Below, piece by piece: positions 53,678-63,192 of a stretch of DNA of 64,000 nt; positions within the stretch are counted from its first letter, which is position 1, and every line of letters starts with the position of its first letter. The position numbers and the translations under genes are program-made. Origin of the DNA: CADCTM01 sp049671305 (GTDB lineage: Bacteria > Cyanobacteriota > Cyanobacteriia > Cyanobacteriales > Coleofasciculaceae); contig JBATUR010000097.1 in NCBI GenBank assembly GCA_049671305.1, positions 1 to 64,000 on the forward strand. The letters are read 5' to 3'. The notes beneath the pieces are model-generated. The model was not told the DNA's origin and searched no databases. It was given only the letters and a program-made list of their open reading frames with translations.

Positions 53678-54433
53678 ATGGCAGGACATAGTAAATGGGC
53701 GAATATTAAACGCCAAAAAGCACGAGTTGATGCTGTTAAAGGTAAAACTTTTGCTCGACTCTCACGAGAGATTATTGTTGCCGCGCGTAGTGGTGTGCCT
53801 GATCCGGATGGGAATTTTCAACTGAGAAATGCTGTAGAAAAGGCGAAAGCTGCAGGTATTCCGAATGAAAATATTGAGCGTGCGATCGCTAAAGGTTCAG
53901 GACAATTAGGCGCTGATGGCAATAATCTAGAAGATATTCGCTATGAAGGCTATGGTCCCGGCGGTGTGGCAATTCTGATTGAGGCACTTACCGACAATCG
54001 TAATCGTACTGCGGCTGATTTGCGGCGGGCGTTTACCAAAAATGGCGGCAACCTCGGTGAAACTGGCTGTGTATCCTGGATGTTTGAGCAAAAAGGTGTG
54101 GTTACGGTTGGCGGTAATTTGAGCGAGGATCGTTTATTGGAGGCGTCTTTGGCAGGAGATGCTGAGTTTTATGAAATGAGTGAGGAGGAGGCGGCAGTAT
54201 TTACGGAAGTTAGTAATTTGGAAACGCTTAATCAAACCCTGCGGCAGCAAGGTTTAGTGGTTGTTGATGCAGAATTACGCTGGGTTGTCAAGACGATAGT
54301 TGAAGTTACGGAACCAGATTTAGCGCGATCGCTTGTTCTATTAATGGATACTTTAGAAGACTTGGATGATGTGCAAAATGTGACGGCAAATTTTGAAATG
54401 GCAGATGAATTGCTGTCGCTGATTATGGATTAA
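53678..54433 (+). CDS. yebC: YebC/PmpR family regulator
   Basis: A 251-residue protein starting MAGHSKWANIKRQKARVDA, the family hallmark; an in-frame TTG nine bases upstream is less likely. The sequence RYEGYGPGGVAILIEALTDNRNRT, the hinge GNLGETGCVSWMFEQKG and the C-terminal ferredoxin-like domain are complete. YebC-type proteins are described as transcriptional regulators and, more recently, as ribosome-associated factors helping difficult proline stretches. It has no evident partner here. Confidence 0.96.
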   Translation: MAGHSKWANIKRQKARVDAVKGKTFARLSREIIVAARSGVPDPDGNFQLRNAVEKAKAAGIPNENIERAIAKGSGQLGADGNNLEDIRYEGYGPGGVAILIEALTDNRNRTAADLRRAFTKNGGNLGETGCVSWMFEQKGVVTVGGNLSEDRLLEASLAGDAEFYEMSEEEAAVFTEVSNLETLNQTLRQQGLVVVDAELRWVVKTIVEVTEPDLARSLVLLMDTLEDLDDVQNVTANFEMADELLSLIMD

Positions 54434-54507
54434 CTTGCTCACCCCATCCATTCGCGTCACAATAAAGAAGAGTATAAATTCCTATCCTTCTTGATGCACT
54501 CGGAAAA

Positions 54508-55776
54508 ATGGCGCTGCAACAGTTAACTAAACCAATACCTTTATCCCACACCAGCTTTGATTATGACCTAGCGATCGTGGGCGGTGGCATTGTTGGCGCA
54601 ACACTCGCCTGTGCTTTAAAAGATTCTGGCTTGAGTGTGGTCTTAATTGAAGCACAACCTCTGTCTGTCGCCCAAGTTAAACCCCAAGCTTATAATCTTT
54701 CCATTTTATCGGGGCGGATTTTTCAAGGCATCGGTGTTTGGCAAAAAATCCTGCCTCAAATTACCACCTATCGTCAAATTCGCCTTTCTGATGCTGATTA
54801 TGGCAAAGTTGTACAATTTCAACTGCAAGATTTGGGCACGGATGCTTTGGGGTATATTGCTGAACATCGTGTCCTGTTGGGCGCTTTAAGCGAGTTTGTT
54901 GCCGCTTCGAGCAATTTAAACCTACTTTGCCCTGCCGAAGTGTTGGAGGTGCAGTATGAGGCATCTGGGGCAGAAATTACAGTTAAGATGGAAGGTGAAA
55001 TTCGTCAGTTAAAGACGCGCTTAGTTGTGGCAGCAGATGGAGCGCGATCGCCTATTCGCACGGCAGCAGGTATTGGTACTCATGGCTGGCAATATTGGCA
55101 GTCTTGCGTCACAGCCAGAATTAAGACAGAAAAACCTCACAATGATACGGCTTTTGAGCGCTTCTGGCCCAGTGGTCCGATGGGAGTTTTGCCGCTGTCT
55201 GAGCATCGTTGTCAGGTGGTTTGGACTGCACCTCACGCTGAGGCAAAAGCCTTGCAAGAATTGGACGAGCAGGCGTTTTTAGAGCTATTACAACTCCGGA
55301 CGGGTGGACTTTTGGGGCATTTGGAGTTGGAGAGTAAGCGCTTTTTGTTTCCGGTACAGTTGATGCAAAGCGATCGCTATACTCAATCTAGATTGGCTTT
55401 AATTGGTGATGCCGCTCATTGTTGTCATCCCTTGGGTGGGCAAGGGCTGAATATGGGCATTCGGGATGCCGCCGCACTAGCACAAGTCTTGCAAAATGCG
55501 GCACTGCAAGGCGAAGATATTGGCAACCTACAAGTATTAAAGCGTTACGAACGTTGGCGTAAGTTGGAAAACTGGGCAATTTTAGGCTTTACTGATATTC
55601 TTGATCGAATGTTTTCTAATAATTGGTTGCCAGTTGTAACGGTTCGACGTTTGGGTTTATGGATGTTACAAACAATTAGTCCATTGAAGTCTTTGGTGCT
55701 AAAATTTATGACCGGTTTGTTGGGGCGTACTCCGCAGTTGGCTCAGGGTAAAATTAGGGCAAAGACAGCGGTTTAA
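54508..55776 (+). CDS. FAD-dependent hydroxylase, UbiH/COQ6 family
   Basis: A 422-residue flavin monooxygenase. The ADP-binding motif is AIVGGGIVGATLA (22-34), the second FAD/NADPH motif is LVVAADGARSPIR, and the flavin motif is LIGDAAHCCHPLGGQGLNMGIRDAAALA near 300. In proteobacteria these enzymes hydroxylate the ubiquinone ring. Cyanobacteria make plastoquinone instead, so a role in plastoquinone or another quinone is inferred. The C-terminal hydrophobic tail suggests membrane contact. Confidence 0.9.
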   Translation: MALQQLTKPIPLSHTSFDYDLAIVGGGIVGATLACALKDSGLSVVLIEAQPLSVAQVKPQAYNLSILSGRIFQGIGVWQKILPQITTYRQIRLSDADYGKVVQFQLQDLGTDALGYIAEHRVLLGALSEFVAASSNLNLLCPAEVLEVQYEASGAEITVKMEGEIRQLKTRLVVAADGARSPIRTAAGIGTHGWQYWQSCVTARIKTEKPHNDTAFERFWPSGPMGVLPLSEHRCQVVWTAPHAEAKALQELDEQAFLELLQLRTGGLLGHLELESKRFLFPVQLMQSDRYTQSRLALIGDAAHCCHPLGGQGLNMGIRDAAALAQVLQNAALQGEDIGNLQVLKRYERWRKLENWAILGFTDILDRMFSNNWLPVVTVRRLGLWMLQTISPLKSLVLKFMTGLLGRTPQLAQGKIRAKTAV

Positions 55777-56009
55777 TTTAAAAATATGTCTTTATGGAAT
55801 TAAAGGGCTAAGTCAGTACTAGTAAGAAAGAAAATACACTTGATTCCGTAATTATTGAAAGTATCCGCAATCAATTAGCTGCTCAAGTATTTAAGATTCA
55901 GTAGTGCCTGGAACTTCCTATAATTACTTGAAAACTGGTATCATTATCGATTGATATTGTGATCGCTTCTCAATCAATTTTGCTCTATAAACAACTGGAA
56001 AAAGAGATT

Positions 56010-57032
56010 ATGAATCCATATATAGAAATGCTTAAATCCAAATTTGAAGACGTTTGCTCTAGTTTCTATATAGCTCAAATAGATGATTTATTTTCTTCAG
56101 CAGGATTTCAAAACTTAAACAAAAGATGTGACACTCGCAGAGGTGAAGTAGAAGCTTACTATGAATTAATTGATTGGGAAAATAGTAATCAGGTTCGGAA
56201 ATTCTTAAAGGTTATAGAAAATGTTCTTCTTCAGAACTCTCACTACTTTGGAGAAGAAAGAAAAGAAGAGCTTCGCAATCTTTGTAAAAAATGCGGACTT
56301 GAAGTAGACAGTAACGGGTATACTATATATTTAACGAAACAAAGCACGAATGAGAATATAAAAAATATTATTTTTGCTTCTAACTCTTATAAGCCTGAAA
56401 TTATCATTTCGGATTCCTTGACTAACCAAATTGAAATTGTTGAAAATGAAGATTTCTGCTTAGTTTACAATCAACCAATAAAAAGTCATGGCTTACTGTG
56501 GGTTGAGCTGGTTCGTTGGTGGAAACAATTGACCGAAGAAAATAGTATTTCAAACAATAAATCAGCGGAAACACTACATTCTAGACTCAAAGAATCTATT
56601 CAAAACAATCCAGTTGAAATGATTTTATTTGAAACCTACTATACCAAGATAGGACTTCAATTAAAAGAAAAACTACCAGCTTTGATACCACAAGTTTACT
56701 TGCACTATGACCCTTATACAATTCGACAATTGCAAAAAATGAATAAAAGTCAGCGATTGAAAAGGCAAAGAATGGACTTCCTTTTATTGCTGCCCAGAAA
56801 AGTCAGAGTAGTTATTGAAATTGATGGAAAGCAACACTACTCTGATAGAGAAGGCAAAGCTAGTGTAACTCAATACTCCGAGATGGTAGCCGAAGACAGA
56901 AAATTAAAGCTACTCGGATATGAAATTTATAGATTTGGTGGTCATGAATTAATGCAAGAGAATGCTCCAAGTATTATCGAAGAATTTTTCTTGAAATTGT
57001 TTAGCAAGCATGAAGTTTGTGAAGATTTTTAA
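56010..57032 (+). CDS. Unknown protein with C-terminal PD-(D/E)XK-like nuclease domain; candidate defence effector
   Basis: A 340-residue protein; ATG 56010 with AAAGAG upstream is preferred to GTG 55959. Residues 1-110 form a helical domain (DDLFSSAGF, RRGEVEAYYELIDWEN, RKFLKVIENVLL) that reminds me of the AbiJ N-terminal domain family seen on defence effectors; this is from memory and weak. The C-terminus (about 250-330) has Asp256, Glu270, Asp272 and Lys274 in DFLLLLP and VVIEIDGKQHYS, then EDRKLKLLGYEIYRFGG, a DUF559/Vsr-like endonuclease pattern. It is AT-rich compared with its neighbours and stands alone between housekeeping genes, as expected for an acquired gene. Confidence 0.7.
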   Translation: MNPYIEMLKSKFEDVCSSFYIAQIDDLFSSAGFQNLNKRCDTRRGEVEAYYELIDWENSNQVRKFLKVIENVLLQNSHYFGEERKEELRNLCKKCGLEVDSNGYTIYLTKQSTNENIKNIIFASNSYKPEIIISDSLTNQIEIVENEDFCLVYNQPIKSHGLLWVELVRWWKQLTEENSISNNKSAETLHSRLKESIQNNPVEMILFETYYTKIGLQLKEKLPALIPQVYLHYDPYTIRQLQKMNKSQRLKRQRMDFLLLLPRKVRVVIEIDGKQHYSDREGKASVTQYSEMVAEDRKLKLLGYEIYRFGGHELMQENAPSIIEEFFLKLFSKHEVCEDF

Positions 57033-57051
57033 ATTTGACCAATTTAACGCG

Positions 57052-57117
57052 GACTTAATTCTTAGGCTGCGAAGGCAGGCTTTGTTTATGTAGCCCCAGG
57101 CTTCCAGCCTGCGGACA
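57052..57117. repeat. Dispersed-repeat-like sequence (GCAGGCTTTGTTT...AGCCTG)
   Basis: Sequence around 57065-57117 contains GGCAGGCTTTGTTTATGTAG and a CAGGCT-TCC-AGCCTG hairpin at 57097-57111. I recall similar GCAGGCTTTGTTT...AGCCCCAGGCTTC elements scattered in Nostocales-type genomes. It follows the nuclease-domain gene and may mark the edge of an inserted segment. Confidence 0.45.
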
Positions 57118-57219
57118 TTGAGAGAAAATCATTTTTAAGCTTGGATTTCAAGTTAAGTTGACACCAATGACGGCAGTGCGCCTCTACACTTCAGCTAATT
57201 GCAACACAATTATCACTTA

Positions 57220-58254
57220 CTATCTAAACTTCTGTAACTCAGCCGGCACAACCACACCTTTTTCTGTAATAATTCCGCTAATCAATTCAGCGGGTGTCAC
57301 ATCAAAAGATGGGTTATAAAACTCTACTCCCGGCGGACAAATTACCGTTTCACCTATTTGATAAATTTCATCAGCATGACGCTCTTCAATAGGAATTGAA
57401 GCACCACTAGCTAATTCAAAATCAACTGTTGATAAAGGCGCCGCCACAAAGAAAGGTATATTATGAGCCTTAGCGATAATTGCTAAACTATAAGTACCAA
57501 TTTTATTTGCAGTGTCACCATTAGCAGCAATTCTATCAGCACCAACTATCACGGCATCAATTAAGCCTTGCTTCATACAATGCGCCGCCATACTATCAGT
57601 AATTACTGTAACTGGAATGCCTTCTTGAACACATTCCCAAGCAGTTAGTTTGGCGCCTTGCAAGCGGGGACGAGTTTCACCAGCATACACTCTTGCTAGT
57701 CTTCCATCTCGCCACGCCGATCGTACCACACCCAAGGCTGTACCATATCCCGCCGTTGCCAGGGCTCCTGTATTACAGTGGGTAAGAATGCAAAGTTTCT
57801 CAGGAGTTGTCGGCATTGCTGCTATTCCTGCATTGCCTATTGCTTGACAAGTTTCTAAGTCTTCAACTTGAATTGCTTGAGCGGTTTCTAGCAATGTTGT
57901 TTGAATTTCTTTAATAGTACCAATTGTCTCATAAGCTGTCTTCAGCATCCGCGAAATTGCCCAAGACAAATTAACGGCAGTGGGGCGAGTTTTTCGTAAC
58001 CTTTCTGCAACTTCTTCTAGTTGTGTTAAAAAGGTATCTCGTTCAGTATTGGGAATTTCTCGTGCACCTAAATACATTCCATAAGCTGCAGCAACACCAA
58101 TTGCCGGTGCACCTCGAACAATCATTGTTTTGATTGCTCTTTCCATATCTGCGAGATAACTAATTTCAACAAAGGTATGCTCTAAAGGTAAACGATTTTG
58201 GTCAATAAGTAAAACTTTGTCTTCGTGCCAGATAACGGGGTAAACTTGTGTCAT
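57220..58254 (-). CDS. mtnA: S-methyl-5-thioribose-1-phosphate isomerase
   Basis: A 344-residue eIF2B-like isomerase of the methionine salvage pathway, converting methylthioribose-1-phosphate to methylthioribulose-1-phosphate. Family motifs are MIVRGAPAIGVAAAYG, the catalytic Cys in LTHCNTGALATAGYGTALG near 160, and the catalytic Asp in VIVGADRIAANGDTANKIG near 240. Other salvage genes are not in the window. The gene has short spacers on both sides and could follow the FAD oxidoreductase on one transcript. Confidence 0.96.
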   Translation of the reverse strand: MTQVYPVIWHEDKVLLIDQNRLPLEHTFVEISYLADMERAIKTMIVRGAPAIGVAAAYGMYLGAREIPNTERDTFLTQLEEVAERLRKTRPTAVNLSWAISRMLKTAYETIGTIKEIQTTLLETAQAIQVEDLETCQAIGNAGIAAMPTTPEKLCILTHCNTGALATAGYGTALGVVRSAWRDGRLARVYAGETRPRLQGAKLTAWECVQEGIPVTVITDSMAAHCMKQGLIDAVIVGADRIAANGDTANKIGTYSLAIIAKAHNIPFFVAAPLSTVDFELASGASIPIEERHADEIYQIGETVICPPGVEFYNPSFDVTPAELISGIITEKGVVVPAELQKFR

Positions 58255-58309
58255 GGTTTTTGTGTGTTAGTTATGTTTTTGATTTTTGAAACTGAAAACG
58301 ATAAACTTT

Positions 58310-59545
58310 TTATTTCATGGGATTCTTACCAACAAAACCATTACTAAGCTTTTGCCATAGTAAGCTAATTTTCCTCCTTAAGTATTCTCCTAAACCTTTT
58401 GATAACCGATCAAATTTATAGTGAAATAAAATATCTACCATATCTTGAGCCGATAGCCCACTTAAATAAGCGATACCTTTATCAATTTTTGCATCGCTAT
58501 CAATTAAATAACGCTGAATTCCCATCTTTTCGGAAATATTCCATTTGGGTGCAAAATGCTGATGCATCTCTTTTTGATATTCAGCAAAATCTGTATTAGG
58601 GTTAATTAAATAACTTTCGATATGTTTACAGGCAATTTCGGCACTATACATGGCATGACGAATGCCTTCACCACCTAAAAAGTTAACAGTTGAAACAGCA
58701 TCGCCAATGGCAATAATATTGTTTTTATAATAAAGATCATTGAGTCCGCTAGAATATTTTAAAGTCGAACCGTGGATATCAATAATTTTGTAATCTTCGG
58801 TTTTTAAATAATCTTTAATTAGTAGCTCAATATAGTATCTAAGTGTTTCTGTACGTTTGACAACTTGATGTTCTACCTTTAAATATCCTGCACCAACTTT
58901 GAGGCGATTCTTTTCCATTGGAAAAATCCAAGAATAACCTTTAGGAATCCATTTATGCCCCAGAAAAAAGATTAGTGAACCCGTATATTTTTGATAAATT
59001 TCTTCAGAAACTTCAATTAAATATTCAATACCTGTACCTTGCAAAAATTCCGGCTTCTCACTTTCCTTATTATACATAACAGCCCGCAGTGGTCCTGTGG
59101 CATCAACCAGCACTTTGGTACTAACAGTAATGGGCTTTTCTACACCACGCTGCTTAAATTCAACTATGGTTTTTCCCTCTTGTTGAACATATTTAGAATA
59201 GCGATAACCCATGCCAACTTTACCGCCTAAATTGGTAACTTCTTGTGCCAAAAACTCTCTAAGCTTGGCAAAGCTTAAAACAGCGCCTAATGCTTTTGGC
59301 GCTTCCCAAGTTCTGGTAATATTAGTAGTAACAATCACCAGTTTATGCCAAAAACTGCCAACGACTTCTTCCGGCAAACCAAATTGTTCTAATGTTTCAA
59401 TGGGAGTGCCAGCACTAGAAAAATCATTTTGATAAAAATCAGTGTGTTGCTCTGCCAATAAGACACTATAACCTGATTTTGCCAGCAATCTTGCACAATG
59501 ACAGCCAGCGGGACCTGCACCAACAACAACAACATCAAAATTCAT
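58310..59545 (-). CDS. Geranylgeranyl-reductase-like FAD oxidoreductase
   Basis: About 411 residues from ATG 59545, chosen because NFDVVVVGAGPAGCHCA then opens the protein as usual; a GTG at 59569 gives eight more. The flavin motif AIGDAVSTVNFLGGEGIRHAMYSAE lies near 285 and the middle has VLVDATGPLR. It belongs to the ChlP/digeranylgeranylglycerol reductase superfamily but is not close enough to ChlP for me to name it. Possible substrates are isoprenoid or carotenoid intermediates. The neighbouring dxs, which starts isoprenoid synthesis, fits this. A terminator lies between the two genes. Confidence 0.8.
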   Translation of the reverse strand: MNFDVVVVGAGPAGCHCARLLAKSGYSVLLAEQHTDFYQNDFSSAGTPIETLEQFGLPEEVVGSFWHKLVIVTTNITRTWEAPKALGAVLSFAKLREFLAQEVTNLGGKVGMGYRYSKYVQQEGKTIVEFKQRGVEKPITVSTKVLVDATGPLRAVMYNKESEKPEFLQGTGIEYLIEVSEEIYQKYTGSLIFFLGHKWIPKGYSWIFPMEKNRLKVGAGYLKVEHQVVKRTETLRYYIELLIKDYLKTEDYKIIDIHGSTLKYSSGLNDLYYKNNIIAIGDAVSTVNFLGGEGIRHAMYSAEIACKHIESYLINPNTDFAEYQKEMHQHFAPKWNISEKMGIQRYLIDSDAKIDKGIAYLSGLSAQDMVDILFHYKFDRLSKGLGEYLRRKISLLWQKLSNGFVGKNPMK

Positions 59546-59577
59546 CTGGTTATCTTCACTCACAGCCACTTTGAAGG

Positions 59578-59631
59578 AAAAAAAATTGCAGGTTGAAAGT
59601 TTGAGTTAATCTCTATAACCTTCACCCTGCA
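59578..59631 (-). terminator. Probable terminator of dxs
   Basis: On the minus strand TTGCAGG (complement of 59625-59631) pairs with CCTGCAA (complement of 59585-59591), followed by T7 (complement of 59578-59584). The 33-nt loop has room for inner pairing (GTGAAGG with CTTTCAAC). It starts 70 nt after the dxs stop, and suggests the FAD gene has its own promoter. Confidence 0.65.
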
Positions 59632-59701
59632 AATATAACCTTTCAATACCGATGGTGAACAAATTTTGAGAATTTGACGCCTCAACAACGGTTAAAATAT
59701 A

Positions 59702-61609
59702 CTACTTACCAATTGTTGCCAGTTGAGGACTAAAGCTAGTTCTAACTCGTTCAGCAATTTGAGACGGTGTAAGTCCTAATGCTGCCATTGATTGGTCTGG
59801 TGTGGCATGATCAACTAATTTATCAGGGACACCAATTCGCATTACTGGCACGAGGATATCATGATCCAACAAACTTTCAGCGATCGCACTACCAAAGCCA
59901 CCCATCAAACAACCTTCTTCCAAAGTCACCACGCGACCAATTTCTTTAGCCAGTGGCAAAATTAACTCAGTATCCAATGGTTTAGCAAATCTGGCATTAA
60001 TCACAGTCGCTTCAATACCATGTTCGCTCAAAATTTCAGCCGTTTGCATCGCCGGATAAACCATTGAACCATAACCCAACATCAGCAAATCATCACCCTG
60101 GCGTAAAATCTCCGCTTTACCGATAGGAAGTTCTTCCCAGCCTTCTTCCATCAAAGGCACACCATAACCATTACCACGAGGATAACGTAAAGCGATCGGT
60201 CCTTGGGTATAATTTACCCCGGTAACAATCATTTGCTGCAGTTCCGCTTCATCTTTTGGTGCCATCAACACCATGTTGGGCAAGCAACGCAGATAAGCAA
60301 TATCATACATCCCTTGGTGCGTCGGACCATCAGCCCCGACAATTCCCGCCCGGTCGAGGCAGAAAAAGACAGGCAAATTTTGGATACAAACATCATGCAC
60401 AATTTGGTCATAGCCGCGTTGCAGGAAAGTCGAGTAAATTGCCGCAACAGGGCGCATTCCTTCGCAAGCCAAACCCGCTGCCAAGGTAACGGCGTGTTGT
60501 TCCGCAATTCCGACATCAATGTATTGTTTGGGCAGTTTGAGTTGCAGTTTATCTAAACCTGTGCCCGTGGACATTGCCGCCGTAATGCCGACAATTTTAG
60601 GGTTATTTTCAGCAAGTTGAACTAAAGTATGGGCAAAAACCTTGGCGTAAGCTGGCGGTTTGGGTGAGCTTGCCGGAATTGCTTTACCTGTTGCTAGGTT
60701 GAAGGGATTTTGAGCATGATAGCCTACTTGATCTTTTTCGGCGATCGCATATCCTTTACCTTTCTTCGTCACCACATGGACAAATACGGGTCCTTGATGC
60801 TTGTGTGCCGCCTTAAATGTTGAAATTAAGTCTTCCAAATTGTGACCGTCCACAGGTCCCATATAAGTAAAGCCTAATTCCTCAATTACCGCCCCAACTT
60901 TGGGCACGGCAAGGCGCTTCATGCCTTCTTTCACTCTTTCTAATTCCGGAGATAAAGACTCGCCTACAAAAGGAATATTCTTAAATTGTTCCTCTAAATT
61001 ATCAGAAATAAACTGTACCGGCGGACTGAGGCGCACTTTGTTAAGGTAGCGAGGAATTGCCCCGACGTTAGCAGAAATTGACATTTCATTGTCGTTTAGC
61101 ACCACCAACAGCCTAGTATTGGGCATATGTCCGGCATGGTTAATCGCTTCTAGTGCCATACCACCCGTGAGGGCGCCATCACCAATAACCGCGACAGTTT
61201 TGAAGTTTTCTCCCTTCAGGTCACGCGCTAGCGCCATCCCCAACGCTGCTGAGATACTCGTAGAGGCGTGACCAGCACCAAAATGATCAAACTGACTCTC
61301 GCAACGCTTCAGATAGCCTGCCACGCCATCTTTCTGCCGCAGCGTGTGAAAGTTTTCATAGCGCCCAGTCAGCATTTTGTGTGGGTAAGCTTGGTGTCCG
61401 ACATCCCAAATTACCTTGTCGTGGTCTAAGTCTAAGGTTTGATAAAGGGCAATAGTTAGTTCCACAACCCCTAAACCCGGTCCCAAGTGACCACCACTGG
61501 TGGAGACGGTTTGCAGATGCTTTTCCCGAATTTGACGCGCAATTTGCTCTAGTTGGCGAATTGACAGCCCATGTAGCTGATTAGGATGAGTGATTTCACT
61601 TATATGCAT
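59702..61609 (-). CDS. dxs: 1-deoxy-D-xylulose-5-phosphate synthase
   Basis: A 635-residue thiamine-diphosphate enzyme, first step of the MEP isoprenoid pathway: pyruvate plus glyceraldehyde-3-phosphate gives DXP. The TPP-binding motif is GDGALTGGMALEAINHAG...NDNEMS. The catalytic His is in TSGGHLGPGLGVVEL, and the Glu in VGIAEQHAVTLAAGLA. The C-terminal domain is complete and ends about residue 625. The pathway feeds chlorophyll, carotenoid and quinone side chains. It has its own promoter region upstream (61610-61862), in which no clear box was seen. Confidence 0.98.
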   Translation of the reverse strand: MHISEITHPNQLHGLSIRQLEQIARQIREKHLQTVSTSGGHLGPGLGVVELTIALYQTLDLDHDKVIWDVGHQAYPHKMLTGRYENFHTLRQKDGVAGYLKRCESQFDHFGAGHASTSISAALGMALARDLKGENFKTVAVIGDGALTGGMALEAINHAGHMPNTRLLVVLNDNEMSISANVGAIPRYLNKVRLSPPVQFISDNLEEQFKNIPFVGESLSPELERVKEGMKRLAVPKVGAVIEELGFTYMGPVDGHNLEDLISTFKAAHKHQGPVFVHVVTKKGKGYAIAEKDQVGYHAQNPFNLATGKAIPASSPKPPAYAKVFAHTLVQLAENNPKIVGITAAMSTGTGLDKLQLKLPKQYIDVGIAEQHAVTLAAGLACEGMRPVAAIYSTFLQRGYDQIVHDVCIQNLPVFFCLDRAGIVGADGPTHQGMYDIAYLRCLPNMVLMAPKDEAELQQMIVTGVNYTQGPIALRYPRGNGYGVPLMEEGWEELPIGKAEILRQGDDLLMLGYGSMVYPAMQTAEILSEHGIEATVINARFAKPLDTELILPLAKEIGRVVTLEEGCLMGGFGSAIAESLLDHDILVPVMRIGVPDKLVDHATPDQSMAALGLTPSQIAERVRTSFSPQLATIGK

Positions 61610-61862
61610 ACCGACGTACTTTTTTAGTTGCTATTGGATTTTACCGATCCTTTTCACACTCTCAAGTATCCGATATTTTGTGAATTCAGGTGAAAACAAA
61701 GGAAGCAGTGCGATGCTGTCTCCAGGTTGCTTAGGTTGCTTTTGGGTAGCAAGATCAGATTTAGCACTCACCTGTAAATTGCGATTATGACCTCTTGAAA
61801 ATGCTACCTTTAGTCAGATAAATTTGGCTTACAAGGTAATTTTATCAAGTTAGCAGCCTCTC

Positions 61863-62876
61863 TTATTTGGGGGTGCGGTCAACAATATATTTTGTAGCCG
61901 CTGCTTGATTAGGAAGTGGTTGTAATCTTCCTTGAGCAACTAATGCTTGATAGAGAAAAGCCGCAACATCTCCACGGGTAGCCGGCTTGTTAGGATTGAG
62001 AAGTTTCTGATTAGGATAATTGACCACCATATTTGCTTTGGTTGCCACTGCGACATCATCAACGGCATAGTAAGGAATCTGTTTTGCATCTGTATAATAT
62101 TTGCTAACAGTAATTGATGCCGGATTATTAAGCGTCACACTTTTTTTCTGATTTGCCTTTATTGCCGAAGTACTCTTGCTAGAAGTCGCTTTTTGCTTAG
62201 TCGCTACTGTTTTATTAGGGACAGGTTGTGGCTGAATTGGCGCTGCCTGCACGAGCATTGGCTCCATCAAACTAGTCATTGCTAAGGGGAAAAATATCCG
62301 TTTTTTATTATTGCCCGTGCTTGCTTGTTGTGTCGTTACTTGATTTGTTGTTCGTTGATTAGTCGCTGTTTGAGCTGCGGCGGCTACCGGCTGCGTTGAA
62401 GTTAAATTTAAGTTTTTCCTTAGGGCAACTAATGCTTGAACTCTGGTAATATTTTGATTGGGACGAAAATTGCCACCAGGAAAACCTGTCATAAATCCTG
62501 TTTCATAAGCTTCCTCAATTGCTGGAGCAGCCCAATATTTGGCAGGAACATCTTTATATACAGAGCCACTTGCTATTTTTCTAATAGATTCTTGGTTAAA
62601 AGCCTGACGGACTAATGCGGCAAATTCATCGCGTTTGACTGGATTATTAGGTCTAAATGTGCCATCTGGATATCCTGCAATAATATCTTTTTCTGCAAGA
62701 GGTACAATAAATGGACGCGCCCAGTGTTTCTGTATGTCAGGAAAGTTAGCGTTTGAAGCTTGAGCCGCGCTGACTGCACCAGTAGCTAAATTTACTAAGG
62801 GGACAACTGCAGCTATTGTTAGTCCTAACGTTAAGAATGCTGATTGTTTTGATAACCAATAAGAAGAATTTGACAT
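61863..62876 (-). CDS. SLH-domain secreted protein
   Basis: A 337-residue exported protein. A signal peptide ends near AVSAAQA (about 39). Three SLH units are present: FPDIQKHWARPFI...GYPDGTFRPNNPVKRDEFAAL, YKDVPAKYWAAPAIEEAYETG...FRPNQNITRVQALV, and a degenerate third with NYPNQKLLNPNKPATRGDVAAFL. A Gln/Thr/Ser/Lys-rich linker of about 110 residues sits between the second and third. SLH domains bind peptidoglycan-linked polymers in cyanobacteria. No OprB-type porin barrel follows, so it is not a SomA/OprB porin. Confidence 0.9.
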   Translation of the reverse strand: MSNSSYWLSKQSAFLTLGLTIAAVVPLVNLATGAVSAAQASNANFPDIQKHWARPFIVPLAEKDIIAGYPDGTFRPNNPVKRDEFAALVRQAFNQESIRKIASGSVYKDVPAKYWAAPAIEEAYETGFMTGFPGGNFRPNQNITRVQALVALRKNLNLTSTQPVAAAAQTATNQRTTNQVTTQQASTGNNKKRIFFPLAMTSLMEPMLVQAAPIQPQPVPNKTVATKQKATSSKSTSAIKANQKKSVTLNNPASITVSKYYTDAKQIPYYAVDDVAVATKANMVVNYPNQKLLNPNKPATRGDVAAFLYQALVAQGRLQPLPNQAAATKYIVDRTPK

Positions 62877-63192
62877 TAATATGTACTCCCTATATTTTTT
62901 GATAGTAATTTTAATAGTAACTTAATTTAGCGTATTATTATCTCTATCTTATGGAAGAAGGAAGATAAAGATACAATTTACATTTTTAAACAATTAAAAG
63001 CAGTAACATCTCAGCCTTTTGCTAAAAATCATCAGTAGATTATTTTTATTTTTCTAGATTCAGACAATTACTATTTAAGCAACCCTCTTAATTGCTGCAA
63101 AATAAAATAATTAATCAAACCAGAGAAAGATGAACGGCAGATAAAAAATTTCTAAATTAAGGTAGTAACCGAAGATTCTAAAAAATATTAAC
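62877..63192. other. Divergent promoter region, AT-rich
   Basis: The 316-bp region separates two divergent genes. It is strongly AT-rich, with runs such as ATATTTTTTGATAG and TTATTTTTATTTTTC, and holds no gene or clear palindrome. It should carry promoters in both directions; none was assigned. Confidence 0.5.

Noticed and set aside
55800..55902. Fragment reading ENTLDSVIIESIRNQLAAQVFKIQ after the UbiH-like gene
   Set aside because: The frame has no start codon and a stop a few codons upstream; it might be the end of a lost gene but evidence is too thin to annotate.
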